Shown in pieces: positions 1-9,275 of a stretch of 64,000 nt of DNA. The translations under genes were made by a program, and so were the position numbers. Numbering within the stretch: the first letter of the stretch is position 1; the number at the start of each line of letters is the position of its first letter. The stretch lies in assembly GCF_020524005.1 (NCBI RefSeq), contig NZ_JAIVKK010000006.1, positions 62,001-126,000 of the forward strand, in the 5' to 3' direction. This stretch comes from Microbulbifer aggregans. Its GTDB lineage: Bacteria > Pseudomonadota > Gammaproteobacteria > Pseudomonadales > Cellvibrionaceae. The notes beneath the pieces were generated by a model. That model had not been told where the DNA came from. It made no database searches and saw only the letters and a program-made list of their open reading frames with translations.

Positions 1-73
1 CATTTCACCATTCATCCACTGAATCGATAGAGATAAAATTACGCCTTTCGGATCAAACAACCATCAAGGAAAG

Positions 74-1216
74 ATGATGCAGAAAGAAGTATCCCGGCGT
101 TTCGACGAATACCTTTTCCTGAGCGATAAAACCGTCGGCAACGACGGTCGCAGGGTATTTATTAACCCGGATTTATTGGCCCCATTTTTGGAATTTGTAC
201 GGGAAGATTCTCTTCGTGGCCAGAAAAGTCTGAGCAATATGATTGGTCTGAAGAATTCAGCGGCCGGCCTTACCAGCCAATCCAACCAGAACAGTGCAAG
301 CCAACACCGCTTAGATTGCGGTGGGGTGATAGTTACCTATTCAGTGCTTCAAGCAGGATCCCCCAACAGTTATGGTGAAGGGGTATATATCAGCCAAATA
401 CAGCAGGCGCTAAATGCTGGTGAAAAGCATGCACCCGGCCTTCACAAAGTACAGTACAGATCCGGAACTTGGATGCCATTTAAATCTCCGGACAATACAA
501 TCCAAGATACCGTGGCCACAGTAGGCGCCGAATATGAGGCAGAATCCCAAACTTACGACCTTAGGAATACCGCTGAAACCATTGGGGAATTTCTAGCAAA
601 GAATATAAAAGGGAGTGATCTAGGAACAGAGTTTTCTCTTTACTTCAGCCCGACTTATATTATCGATGATATGGGAACTTGGAAAACACCCGAACAAAAA
701 ATAGAGTTCAAGAACTCAGGCTCCAGCGATCTAGCTGACGTGTTGATTGACACTCAAAAACAATACTGGGCTGACAGCGATAAAAAACATCTATGGTATG
801 TTTTTGATCACGGAGCAAAACTCCTAGACGGAGCCTTAATGAAAGTAAAGGAAAAAGGAATAACCTCCCTGTCACAACATGAATTCAACTTCGTCAACCC
901 CAGGGCAAATGTCGGCACAATACTTTCAAATATCGAAAAACTACAATCAACCTTCAAAAAAACTTTCAGCTTAGATGGATTTGGCTCCAGATATCATCAA
1001 GCAGCCAATATCAACGATACCATTTCTGGCCTACAAGCTCATGACAAGAGCTGGACAAAATTGGAAAGTCATCTTCGACCATGTTCTGAACTATTGTCTC
1101 GAGCAGAAAAACTCCAGGCGGAAATTGCCAGCAATCCACAAAATATCATGAATTATAAAAATCTAACTTTTACAAACCTCATCTATAAAGTTACATCCCA
1201 ATTAAACTGGCAATAA
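74..1216 (+). CDS. Unrecognised 380-aa protein
   Basis: I do not recognise this family. The product is soluble, with no signal peptide or membrane segment, and mixes aromatic and charged residues evenly. An AAGGA box at 66-70 precedes two consecutive ATGs (74 and 77); the second has the more usual spacing, so the true protein may be one residue shorter. The stop is 4 bp before the next gene, so the two are very likely co-transcribed. The pair is visibly richer in A+T than the rest of the window, which suggests recent acquisition. A paired effector/partner system is possible but nothing in the sequence proves it. The gene looks intact. Confidence 0.75.
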   Translation: MMQKEVSRRFDEYLFLSDKTVGNDGRRVFINPDLLAPFLEFVREDSLRGQKSLSNMIGLKNSAAGLTSQSNQNSASQHRLDCGGVIVTYSVLQAGSPNSYGEGVYISQIQQALNAGEKHAPGLHKVQYRSGTWMPFKSPDNTIQDTVATVGAEYEAESQTYDLRNTAETIGEFLAKNIKGSDLGTEFSLYFSPTYIIDDMGTWKTPEQKIEFKNSGSSDLADVLIDTQKQYWADSDKKHLWYVFDHGAKLLDGALMKVKEKGITSLSQHEFNFVNPRANVGTILSNIEKLQSTFKKTFSLDGFGSRYHQAANINDTISGLQAHDKSWTKLESHLRPCSELLSRAEKLQAEIASNPQNIMNYKNLTFTNLIYKVTSQLNWQ

Positions 1217-1220
1217 TCCG

Positions 1221-2069
1221 ATGCTTGGCACTTCACCTGAAAATGTAAATATGAATATATGCTACACACCCTTCGAGGAAAGCCCAATTAGCTGCTTCAA
1301 TTTATCAGGTACTCAACTAGTTTTTTCAGGGTTAAAAAAAGAAAGCGGCCCATTTAACAACCAAACCATCAGTTATCAAACCGACATATATGACCATAGA
1401 GTCTACGAACCATATATCTTTATCAACACTGAACGATCCTACAAAAATAATCGCCCTAAAATCAGCTATCTGAACATCTCAGAGCTATGGTGGCGCCATT
1501 TCTTGAGCTCTCGACAGGAAGCAATTGCCGTCGGCAACTGCTCGGTAAGAATACGAGTTATCTGGCCAGCACCAGATGCTTTTCCCGAAATCTCCAACTT
1601 CGAAGATTTCGATCAATTTGAAAAGGGCTGCTTTGAGGTATCAGCCTGTATTGATGAGGAATCGGAATATTTCTTATACCCGAAAGTGGCTAGCGACCTA
1701 ATCCACCATGTAATTAACGAAAGAAAATGGATTCAGGCGAACCACGGAAGTTATTCAGTTGACAGAGAATATAGTTTTTATACGGCGATAACTCCCAGTC
1801 ACTTACTGCATATTTCTTTTCGCCCACAGGGTTACTGGTCTCAAGGGGTCGAACCACCCAAACAGATACTAGACAAGGTATTCGCCAGCTTTTGGGACTT
1901 TATGGACAAGCTATCCATTATCGAAGATAAATCCCAGCAAACCAGAACTCCGGGCATTGAGTTGAGAGGAGAGATGCTTGAACGCCACCGGTTGAAACAG
2001 GAACAAGCTGCAAGCGAGCAACACGCAAGTGGCTGGGGAAGTGAGGATCACGAAATGAGTGGCTGGTAG
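1221..2069 (+). CDS. Unrecognised 282-aa protein, partner of the preceding gene
   Basis: Family not recognised. It is a soluble-looking protein rich in Tyr, Trp and Phe up to about residue 230, followed by a polar, coiled-coil-like tail containing EMLERHRLKQEQAASEQHAS and a short Gly/Trp/Ser end. There is no signal peptide. It starts 4 bp after the preceding stop without a clear ribosome-binding site, as expected if translated by coupling. Base composition is AT-rich like its partner. A toxin/immunity or effector/chaperone arrangement would fit the spacing, but that is only inference. Confidence 0.72.
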   Translation: MLGTSPENVNMNICYTPFEESPISCFNLSGTQLVFSGLKKESGPFNNQTISYQTDIYDHRVYEPYIFINTERSYKNNRPKISYLNISELWWRHFLSSRQEAIAVGNCSVRIRVIWPAPDAFPEISNFEDFDQFEKGCFEVSACIDEESEYFLYPKVASDLIHHVINERKWIQANHGSYSVDREYSFYTAITPSHLLHISFRPQGYWSQGVEPPKQILDKVFASFWDFMDKLSIIEDKSQQTRTPGIELRGEMLERHRLKQEQAASEQHASGWGSEDHEMSGW

Positions 2070-2174
2070 TATTGCACGTCCAATACAGAAAAATGCTGCC
2101 ACATAGCTCAGACCTTATTTATTCCGAACTAGTGGGCAGCAAATTTTTCTGTTCTTCGAAGACCAACAGCCAGC

Positions 2175-2693
2175 TCAGGACTTTTTATCCACCCCGAGCT
2201 CACCCAGAGTACGCGCCATATCTTCAGCACTGGTGGCAGGCTTGATATCACGATCGATCTTCAGAATATTGCCATCCTTGCCGATGTAGATCGTCACACG
2301 TTTCGCCATATTCAGCACCGGCATTTTCACATCGTAGGCTTCTGCAACCTTTCCGGTTGGATCACTCAGAAGCGGGAAATCCGCCTTTTGCTCATCCGCA
2401 AATTTTTTATTGTCTTCGACCTCATCGGTACTGGCCATAAAGTAAGCCACATCGTAGGCGCGGATGAGGTCGCCATTTTCCGCCAGTGACTTGCACTCGA
2501 TTGTGCATCCCTTGGTAAACGCTTTGGGATACCAGGCAACCGCCACCGCCTGCTTGCCTTTGTAGTCAGACAAAGTGTAGGTCTTGCCATCCGAACCCTG
2601 CAGTGAAAACTCCGGCGCAGGATCACCCACTTCCAGCGCCATCGCCGGGGCGGCCAACAGTATCGCCGAGAAGAAAGCCAGTATCGTTCTCAT
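2175..2693 (-). CDS. Periplasmic peroxiredoxin (AhpC/TSA, BCP-like)
   Basis: Thiol peroxidase predicted to reduce hydroperoxides outside the cytoplasm. The ATG at 2693 gives a clean Sec signal peptide (MRTILAFF...APAMA) ahead of the thioredoxin fold, with GGGAG at proper spacing. A longer in-frame start at 2750 would translate the terminator hairpin of the upstream gene, so it is rejected. The peroxidatic Cys is C63 in the segment YPKAFTKGCTIEC; C67, four residues on, could act as resolving Cys in the manner of BCP (Prx-Q) enzymes. Mature size fits the family. Electron donor unknown. The gene upstream (lipoprotein) ends in a strong terminator, so this gene is probably transcribed on its own. 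Confidence 0.88.
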   Translation of the reverse strand: MRTILAFFSAILLAAPAMALEVGDPAPEFSLQGSDGKTYTLSDYKGKQAVAVAWYPKAFTKGCTIECKSLAENGDLIRAYDVAYFMASTDEVEDNKKFADEQKADFPLLSDPTGKVAEAYDVKMPVLNMAKRVTIYIGKDGNILKIDRDIKPATSAEDMARTLGELGVDKKS

Positions 2694-2713
2694 ATTTTCT
2701 TTCTCCCAAAATG

Positions 2714-2747
2714 AAAAAAACCATTGCCACCGGGTGGCAATGGTTTT
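2714..2747 (-). terminator. Intrinsic terminator of the lipoprotein gene
   Basis: The arms CCATTGCC (2721-2728) and GGCAATGG (2736-2743) form a GC-rich hairpin with flanking A/T pairs. Read on the minus strand it is followed by seven T residues (complement of 2714-2720). It lies just after the stop of the lipoprotein gene (2772) and before the start of the peroxiredoxin gene (2693). Confidence 0.85.
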
Positions 2748-2771
2748 CAAGGTTACACCTTTAGGCAGGGT

Positions 2772-5072
2772 TTAACCATTTTCGGGGGTCGGCAGTGTGG
2801 GGTAAGCTACAATACGCGTTTGAGCAGGGCTCACGGCACGATTGACTTCCGGGTTTGCCCAGTCGCGATAGATATTGATACGCGGCGGGAACAGTAGGCC
2901 TTCGAAGTCGCGGAAGGACTCACGCTCCAGGATGATGACCTCACCCTCTGACGCCTGCAGGCCCAGCCACTCACGCTTGCGACAAGCTTCGGTCGGACAG
3001 CGGGTTACTGTCAGCATATTGTCGGAGACAGTCCAAGTGCCCGGCAGGCGGAAATCCATCACTTCGGAGGTATTGCCGTCACCGTCTTCATCGCCCAGGT
3101 CGAAGTAGAACTGCACGTTGTTAGAGGTACCATCCTCGTTGAACTCCCAGCCAAAACCGGATCCCTCAACGTACTGGAATTCCCCGTCTTTCCAGAAGTC
3201 ATTGATCCAGCCATTGACGAAGGTTGCCCAGTGGCGGCCGGCTTCGGTTACCAGTGTTTCCGGAGTCAATACTGCACTCTCGTCCTGCCAGGTACCGAAG
3301 TTGTAGCTGAAGGCGATCAGCTGGCCTTCGCTATCGAAGGTGCGCAGTGAAAATGCACTCAGCTCGCCCGCTTCGTCAATTTTTTGCGCGGCAAGCGTGG
3401 TGCCATCGTTAAAGGTAGCCTGTATCTCATTGTCCACCAGCTGCCAGTTAAAGGTACGTTCAGACAGGTGCGCAATGCCAGTACCGCCTTCGACGAATTC
3501 CAGCAGGTCACCAGCGTAGCTGGTTCTGGCCTCCGGGCCGTTGTAGGTAGACACTTGATACTCGTAGTAGCTGTCAACCGCCCAGCTACTTTCCAGGTCA
3601 GCAGCAACAATCGGCAACGCTTTGGACGCCGTCGCATCGCGCAGTAACTGCTGGCCACTGCTAACTTCGTCCGTTTTATCCGGAGCAGTAAGGCCGGTAT
3701 CGAGCATATCGAAAGCGAGGTCGTAGATGCTCTCGAAAGAGACAGTATCGATAATCGCGCCGTCTACCAGACGAGTGAACTTGATGCCCTTGTCGCTGCG
3801 ATTGGCACCGATCTGACCAGAACCAGTCACTTCCGACCACTGAATCGCCAACTCTTCACCCAGCAATTCTGCAGAAGCCGCGTAGTAGCCATAAGTCTCC
3901 AGCGGCTGGTCGTAGGTCACCACAATGGAGCCGTCTTCCAGGTCCCAGGAAAAGCTCTGCGTACCCTGTTCACTGGCGATGCTGCCGGTGCCATCGGTAT
4001 TGAACTGGTAGCGATCACCGCCGCGGGACAGGAAGCCCGGTGCCGCTGCGAAAGTACCGTAATAAACATGGGCAAGCTTGTCAGCGGTGTAGCCTTGCAC
4101 CAGCGCCGGGTCTTTTACGATCTGGTCCATGGCCTGGGTCAGGGCGTTGTCGTCCGGGTTTTCGCTGGTTACTTCGGCAACAAAGTTGTTGTACGCCTCG
4201 GTGTCTTGCACCAGGTCCACGACGCTTTCCTTGCCTTCCGGCAGGCTGTATTCCGGGTTGTCCAGAATGACCTTGATCACCGCGGCAATTTCCAACAGCA
4301 CATCGGCGTCGATGGACTTTTCCGCTTCCGCCATCGCTTCGTCAGATGCGATTTCTTCACCGCCGTTGGCATCTACGGCCAGAACGTAACGGGCGGTGGT
4401 CACGTTGGTTACGTTGGCCTGGGTATCGCCTTCACCACCCAGGGTGCGGTCTTCGCCGGCGGATTCGATCAGGGTGCCGATTTCGCCCAGCAGGCTCACC
4501 AGCTCAATACCCTTGCCTTCGCTACCGTCGCCGCCAGTAGCGCTGACTTTTACGTAGCTATCCAGATCCAGAGTGGAGATCTCAAGGGTGTAGTTGCCTT
4601 CCGCATCTGCTACCGCCTGAAAATCACGGCCACCCAGGGTCACCGTCACGATTGCGCCAGGAATCGGCTCATCGACGACCTGGCCAGACAGGGATACCTG
4701 CTGATAGGCGTTGAAAGTGATGGAGCCGGACACATCGTCGGTGCCATCGGTCAGGGTAACGCTCACGGTTTCGCTACCGGCAAACGCGTCTGCCGGATCG
4801 TAGGTCAGCTCGAGACCATTGGCAGTCAGGGTGCCATTTTCCACGGAACCGATTGCTTTAATAGACAGCGCATCGCCATCCGCGTCACTGGCGTGCTCGG
4901 ACAGATCCAGCTGCACAGCAGCGCCGTTCAGCGCATCGACGCTAACGGTGTTAAATACCGGAGCGGTATTTTGCGGAGTAGGGGTGATGCCCCCCTCATT
5001 GTTGCTGCCACTGCCGCCCCCACAGCCAGTGACAACGGCCGCCAGCGCGACGCTCAATATTCTGAGTTTCAT
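2772..5072 (-). CDS. Large lipoprotein with cadherin-like and repeated beta modules
   Basis: Predicted lipoprotein of about 766 aa. The start at 5072 gives a type II signal peptide ending in V-V-T-G-C with a Gly/Ser-rich linker after the Cys; an upstream in-frame start at 5090 would add six residues. Residues about 30-120 resemble a cadherin/Ig-like domain (APVFN, DADGDALS, YDPADAFAGSETV), followed by a carboxypeptidase-regulatory-like domain (SGQVVDEPIPGAIVTV). The C-terminal half holds three similar modules, each with a Gly-Thr-Gly turn and a Phe/Trp strand (for example DGTGSIASEQGTQSFSW). No catalytic motif is visible. A cell-surface structural or binding role is likely; the ligand is unknown. 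Confidence 0.85.
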   Translation of the reverse strand: MKLRILSVALAAVVTGCGGGSGSNNEGGITPTPQNTAPVFNTVSVDALNGAAVQLDLSEHASDADGDALSIKAIGSVENGTLTANGLELTYDPADAFAGSETVSVTLTDGTDDVSGSITFNAYQQVSLSGQVVDEPIPGAIVTVTLGGRDFQAVADAEGNYTLEISTLDLDSYVKVSATGGDGSEGKGIELVSLLGEIGTLIESAGEDRTLGGEGDTQANVTNVTTARYVLAVDANGGEEIASDEAMAEAEKSIDADVLLEIAAVIKVILDNPEYSLPEGKESVVDLVQDTEAYNNFVAEVTSENPDDNALTQAMDQIVKDPALVQGYTADKLAHVYYGTFAAAPGFLSRGGDRYQFNTDGTGSIASEQGTQSFSWDLEDGSIVVTYDQPLETYGYYAASAELLGEELAIQWSEVTGSGQIGANRSDKGIKFTRLVDGAIIDTVSFESIYDLAFDMLDTGLTAPDKTDEVSSGQQLLRDATASKALPIVAADLESSWAVDSYYEYQVSTYNGPEARTSYAGDLLEFVEGGTGIAHLSERTFNWQLVDNEIQATFNDGTTLAAQKIDEAGELSAFSLRTFDSEGQLIAFSYNFGTWQDESAVLTPETLVTEAGRHWATFVNGWINDFWKDGEFQYVEGSGFGWEFNEDGTSNNVQFYFDLGDEDGDGNTSEVMDFRLPGTWTVSDNMLTVTRCPTEACRKREWLGLQASEGEVIILERESFRDFEGLLFPPRINIYRDWANPEVNRAVSPAQTRIVAYPTLPTPENG

Positions 5073-5110
5073 TGTGCCCCCAATTCGCATGAACTAATTA
5101 TTTTGCGGAT

Positions 5111-5141
5111 AAAAAAGACGCAGCCCAAACGGAACTGCGTC
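5111..5141 (-). terminator. Intrinsic terminator just upstream of the lipoprotein start
   Basis: GACGCAG (5117-5123) pairs with CTGCGTC (5135-5141). Read on the minus strand the hairpin is followed by six T residues (complement of 5111-5116). It points toward the lipoprotein start codon only about 40 bp further on. It may end a leader or small RNA, or the distant tkt-epd-DTW transcript; the sequence alone does not decide. Confidence 0.7.
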
Positions 5142-5676
5142 ACAAAACAAATGGTACACAAGTATCAGTTTTCAGCGCTAGTCTTTTAGGGCTAATTCGA
5201 GTGAATTCTTTTTTATTGGCCTTGCGATACCACATGGGCATAAAAATTAGCGCACAAAAAAAACGATTTGCATGCTTTTTATCTACGTATGGATTAGCAA
5301 ATTAATGGCAGATTTATACAGGGAGTAAATCACTTCGCGGGGGAGAAAGAATCACGGGCTGGAAACATTTCAGGCTGCGATAGAAATAAATACCCAAAAA
5401 CCCTACTGCAAGAAAAATAAATTATGAAATAAAGCTAAAAAACTCTGAAACGGAAAATATATTTCTAGTGCTTACAGTTATCGGCCACCGACGCCACATC
5501 ATATCTTTACGAGCTGCTAAATCAGCTCATGTTGATGCCTACTGCTGATTAATTTTCTGCCACAGGATTCAGGGGGGACACTTTGGCGTTACCGTCACCC
5601 CAGGGAAAATGCAGCAAGCTCCTATAGAGGGGATGGAGGGGATGGAGGGGATCGTTCGTTATTGAAGATGACGAAA
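5142..5676. other. AT-rich gene-free stretch with a short tandem repeat
   Basis: No convincing coding frame is present. The stretch is AT-rich compared with its neighbours. At 5627-5653 the 9-bp unit GAGGGGATG occurs three times in tandem (the last ends in C). No recognised riboswitch or tRNA was seen. It may hold the promoter of the lipoprotein gene and possibly a small RNA ending at the terminator at 5111-5141. Confidence 0.5.
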
Positions 5677-6156
5677 TCAATTCGTGCGAATATTGAACTC
5701 GAAAAATTCAGCTTCAAGGGCGGCGGCGAGCGCCTGCTGTCCTTTCACACGCAAAATTTCCACAACACATTCTGCGGTGCAAAGGCCACCGGCCTTCTGA
5801 TTACGCCGCAGCCGGTAACGGGAGCTCTGAGCAGAACCTAAACTGACACGGCTGACGCTTTGCAGATAAGGGCTTCGGTTGTACATTTTGCGTGCCTCCT
5901 GCCAGGTGCCGTCGAGCAAGATAAAGTTTTCACACTCTGCGGCATTGATCTCCTCTCCCTCAACCTCCGTAGTTGGATACAGCAGGCCGATGCCAGGCTT
6001 GTTCACGTCAGCCAGCAGCTCCTGGTCAGGAGCGGTACGGCTCCATACGATGCGCCGCACCAAGCCCACCCCGCCGCCGGCCACAGAGACTGCCAGGCTT
6101 CCGGTATTCGTCGGGCGATCTAGTTCGCGCTCATGTGTAAGCAGGATGATTTGCAC
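5677..6156 (-). CDS. DTW-domain protein (tRNA aminocarboxypropyltransferase family)
   Basis: DTW-domain proteins such as E. coli TapT add an aminocarboxypropyl group from S-adenosylmethionine to a tRNA uridine. The diagnostic Asp-x-Thr-Trp signature is in FILLDGTWQEARKM, with SSRYRLRRNQKAGGLCTAE following. The GTG at 6156 is preferred because it begins the conserved LLTHERELDRPTNTG block directly and avoids overlap with epd. Longer in-frame starts exist at 6171 (TTG) and 6213 (GTG) but would reuse epd coding sequence. The N-terminal Cys-rich zinc-binding part of longer family members is absent. It follows epd immediately, so it is probably in the tkt-epd operon. Confidence 0.82.
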   Translation of the reverse strand: MQIILLTHERELDRPTNTGSLAVSVAGGGVGLVRRIVWSRTAPDQELLADVNKPGIGLLYPTTEVEGEEINAAECENFILLDGTWQEARKMYNRSPYLQSVSRVSLGSAQSSRYRLRRNQKAGGLCTAECVVEILRVKGQQALAAALEAEFFEFNIRTN

Positions 6157-6164
6157 AACCGTTG

Positions 6165-7169
6165 TCAGCAAAGTTTCCGAGAAACATCCAGCATACGATT
6201 GGCGAACCCCCACTCGTTGTCGAACCAGATCAGCACTTTCACCAGCTTGCCGCCGGCTACCCGGGTTTGGCTCGCATCAACGATGCCGGAACGCGGATCG
6301 TGGTTGTAGTCACAGGAAGCGAGTGGCTCTTCGGTATAACCGAGGACGCCGGCGAACTGGTTCGCGGCAGCCGTTTTCAACACGGAATTGATTTCTGCCT
6401 GAGTGACCTGTTTCTTTAACTGAACAGACAGGTCGATGGCGGAGACGTTGACCGTGGGTACACGCATGGCCTGGGCTTCGAATTTGCCGGCCATGTCGGG
6501 CAGGATGCGTTCAATACCACGGGCAAGTCCGGTATCCACAGGGATGATGGAATTCATCGCCGAGCGGGTTTTACGCAGGTCGGTATGGTGATATGCATCA
6601 TTTACCGGTTGGTCATTCATCGCCGAGTGGATGGTCGTGATGACACCGGCTTCGATTCCGAAGGCTTTTTCCAGGGCCGCAATCACCGGTACGCTGCAAT
6701 TGGTGGTGCAGGACGCGGCAGAGATGATCGCCTCGCTACCGGTAAGTGCGGTGTCATTAACGCCGTACACGATGGTGGCATCGACATCGCGGCTGGCGGG
6801 CTGGGAAAAGACCACCTTCTTCGCCCCGGCTTGCAGGTGCAGCTCTGCCCGCTCCCGCTCGCTGAAACTGCCAGTGCACTCCAGCACGATATCCACTTCG
6901 GTTTTGCGCCAGTCGAGATCTTCCAGGTCGCGATGGTGGGTCACCGCGATTTCATCCCCATTGACCCTGAGGCAATCGTTATGCACGGAGACGTCGCCGT
7001 GAAAACGACCGTGTACGGAATCGTATTTGGTGAGGTGGGCAATGGTGGCGCAGTCGGCCAACTCGTTGATGGCGACGATCTGCAATTGTTCGCGCAGGTT
7101 GGATTCGTAAAGGGCGCGAAGGACGCTGCGGCCAATACGGCCGTAGCCATTGATGGCAAGTCTTATCAT
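6165..7169 (-). CDS. epd: D-erythrose-4-phosphate dehydrogenase
   Basis: NAD-dependent oxidation of erythrose 4-phosphate to 4-phosphoerythronate, the first step of the DXP-dependent pyridoxal phosphate pathway in E. coli. The protein has the GAPDH fold: NAD-binding [18 protein letters not shown], catalytic C154 in SAASCTTNC, and [16 protein letters not shown]. It resembles Epd more than glycolytic GapA ([39 protein letters not shown]). Length of 334 aa is normal. The tkt neighbour fits, since tkt-epd(-pgk) clusters are common in gammaproteobacteria and transketolase makes the substrate; no pgk follows here. GapA activity cannot be excluded by sequence reading alone. Confidence 0.9.
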   Translation of the reverse strand: MIRLAINGYGRIGRSVLRALYESNLREQLQIVAINELADCATIAHLTKYDSVHGRFHGDVSVHNDCLRVNGDEIAVTHHRDLEDLDWRKTEVDIVLECTGSFSERERAELHLQAGAKKVVFSQPASRDVDATIVYGVNDTALTGSEAIISAASCTTNCSVPVIAALEKAFGIEAGVITTIHSAMNDQPVNDAYHHTDLRKTRSAMNSIIPVDTGLARGIERILPDMAGKFEAQAMRVPTVNVSAIDLSVQLKKQVTQAEINSVLKTAAANQFAGVLGYTEEPLASCDYNHDPRSGIVDASQTRVAGGKLVKVLIWFDNEWGFANRMLDVSRKLC

Positions 7170-7193
7170 AAATTCCGATCAGGGATTTGTCCC

Positions 7194-7261
7194 TGTAGGA
7201 GCCTGCTTGCAGGCGAATGAATCATTGTACAGATCTATTCGCCTGCAAGCAGGCTCCTACA
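7194..7261. repeat. REP-type inverted repeat between tkt and epd
   Basis: Perfect 25-bp arms, 7194-7218 (begins TGTAGGAGCCTGCTTGCAGG) and 7237-7261, separated by 18 bp. A single copy of the same unit with one change occurs at 25936-25960. This GTAGGAGCCTGC-type palindrome resembles REP sequences common between genes in pseudomonads and relatives. It may partly terminate or stabilise the tkt-epd transcript. Confidence 0.8.
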
Positions 7262-7274
7262 AGGCGGCTACGGT

Positions 7275-9275
7275 TTACTTCACCAGGCTCTCAACCGCTT
7301 CAGCAACTTTCTCGGCAGTGATACCGAAGTGCTTCATCAGGTCGCCAGCCGGTGCGGATTCACCGAAGGTTTCCATACCAATGATCGCGCCGTCAAATCC
7401 GACGAACTTGTACCAGTAGTCCTTGTGACCGGCTTCTACCGCAACGCGGGCGCGCACGGAGGACGGCAGCACGGACTCGCGGTAGTCGGCGCTCTGGGCG
7501 GAGAAGGCTTCCGCACAAGGCATGGAAACCACACGCACTTTGCGGCCTGCCAGTTGATCTGCGGCGGCTATGGCCAGCTCCACTTCGGAGCCCGTGGCGA
7601 TAATGATGGCTTCCGGTGTGCCATCGCAATCACGCAGGATATAACCACCCTTTTCGATCGCTGCCAGCTGGTCATCGGTGCGCGCCTGCGGGGCCAGGCC
7701 CTGACGGCTGAAGATCAGCGCGCTGGGGCCATCGTTGCGGGAAACCGCCATTTTCCAGCTTACCGCGGACTCGGTGGCGTCACAGGGGCGCCAGGTGTGC
7801 AGGTTCGGAGTCACGCGCAGGGCGGTGAGCTGCTCTACCGGCTGGTGGGTCGGACCGTCTTCGCCGAGGCCAATGGAGTCGTGGGTGTACACGAAGATCA
7901 CGCGCTGCTTCATCAGCGCGGCCATGCGCACGGCGTTGCGAGCGTATTCCATAAACATCAGGAAGGTTGCGCCGTAGGGCACCAAGCCGCCGTGCAGGGC
8001 GACGCCGTTCATGATGGCGCTCATACCGAACTCACGAACACCGTAGTACACGTAGTTGCCAGACGCGTCATCTGCGGAGACACCCTTGGAGCCGGACCAG
8101 ATGGTGAGGTTGGAACCGGCGAGGTCAGCGGAGCCGCCAAGGAATTCCGGCAGCAGCGGGCCGAAGGCGTTCAGAGCATTCTGGCTCGCCTTACGGGAGG
8201 CGATTTTCTCGGCGTCGGCCTGGCATTGCTTGATGTATTCATCAGCTTTCTGCAGGAAGTCCGCCGGCAACTCACCTTTCATGCGGCGCTCGAACTCAGC
8301 GGCCAGCTCAGGGTGGGTTTCCTTGTAGTCTTCGAAGATATCGTTCCACTCATCTTCCTGGGCTTCACCCTTGCCGCGTGCATCCCAGGCGTTGTACAGC
8401 TCATCCGGAATTTCAAACGGCGCGTACTTCCAGCCCAGGGTTTCGCGTACCAGGGCGATTTCGTCAGCACCTAGTGGTGCACCGTGGCACTCTTCACGGC
8501 CCTGCTTGTTCGGCGAGCCGAAGCCAATCACGGTCTTGCAGCAGATCAGTGTGGGTTTGGAGGTCTCCGCGCGGGCTTCCTCGATCGCAGCCTTGATCGC
8601 CTGCGGGTCGTGGCCATCTACACCGGCAATCACGTGCCAGCCGTAGGATTCGAAACGCTTGGGCGTGTCATCAGTGAACCAGCCTTCCACTTCACCGTCG
8701 ATGGAAATGCCATTGTCATCGTAGAACGCCACCAGTTTGCCCAGGCCCAGGGTACCGGCAAGGGAGCAGGCTTCGTGGGAGATGCCTTCCATCAGGCAGC
8801 CGTCGCCGAGGAAGCAGTAGGTGTGGTGATCCACCAGCTCGTAACCTTCGCGGTTGAACTGGGCCGCCATGACTTTTTCTGCCAGCGCCATACCTACAGC
8901 GTTGGTGATGCCCTGCCCCAACGGGCCAGTGGTGGTCTCAACGCCCGGCGCATACCCATACTCCGGGTGACCTGGGGTCTTGGAATGCAACTGGCGGAAG
9001 TTCTGCAGCTCGTGGATGGACAGGTCGTAGCCTGAGAGGTGCAGCAGTGAATACAGCAGCATGGAACCGTGGCCATTGGAGAGCACGAAGCGGTCGCGAT
9101 CTGCCCATTCAGGATTGGCCGGGTTGTGTTTCAGGTAGTCGTTCCACAGCACTTCGGCAATATCAGCCATACCCATGGGCGCGCCGGGGTGGCCGCTATT
9201 GGCTTTTTGGACTGCATCCATGGACAGGGCGCGGATGGCATTGGCCTTTTCTGTGCGAGACGGAGTAGAAGACAT
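7275..9275 (-). CDS. tktA: Transketolase
   Basis: Thiamine-diphosphate enzyme moving two-carbon ketol units between sugar phosphates in the pentose phosphate pathway, and a source of erythrose 4-phosphate for epd. The ATG at 9275 ([20 protein letters not shown]) gives 666 aa, matching the family; frame upstream of it lacks homology and is excluded. Visible hallmarks are SGHPGAPMG, the ThDP-binding region [32 protein letters not shown] and the pyrimidine-domain [18 protein letters not shown]. First gene of a minus-strand unit with epd and the DTW gene. It is divergent from the SahR-like regulator, with the candidate operator sites in the shared spacer. Confidence 0.96.
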   Translation of the reverse strand: MSSTPSRTEKANAIRALSMDAVQKANSGHPGAPMGMADIAEVLWNDYLKHNPANPEWADRDRFVLSNGHGSMLLYSLLHLSGYDLSIHELQNFRQLHSKTPGHPEYGYAPGVETTTGPLGQGITNAVGMALAEKVMAAQFNREGYELVDHHTYCFLGDGCLMEGISHEACSLAGTLGLGKLVAFYDDNGISIDGEVEGWFTDDTPKRFESYGWHVIAGVDGHDPQAIKAAIEEARAETSKPTLICCKTVIGFGSPNKQGREECHGAPLGADEIALVRETLGWKYAPFEIPDELYNAWDARGKGEAQEDEWNDIFEDYKETHPELAAEFERRMKGELPADFLQKADEYIKQCQADAEKIASRKASQNALNAFGPLLPEFLGGSADLAGSNLTIWSGSKGVSADDASGNYVYYGVREFGMSAIMNGVALHGGLVPYGATFLMFMEYARNAVRMAALMKQRVIFVYTHDSIGLGEDGPTHQPVEQLTALRVTPNLHTWRPCDATESAVSWKMAVSRNDGPSALIFSRQGLAPQARTDDQLAAIEKGGYILRDCDGTPEAIIIATGSEVELAIAAADQLAGRKVRVVSMPCAEAFSAQSADYRESVLPSSVRARVAVEAGHKDYWYKFVGFDGAIIGMETFGESAPAGDLMKHFGITAEKVAEAVESLVK

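Noticed and set aside
4068-5189. 373-residue open frame on the plus strand
   Set aside because: It lies fully antisense to the lipoprotein gene, which has a lipobox, domain similarity and its own terminator. The antisense frame has no ribosome-binding site or recognisable domain.
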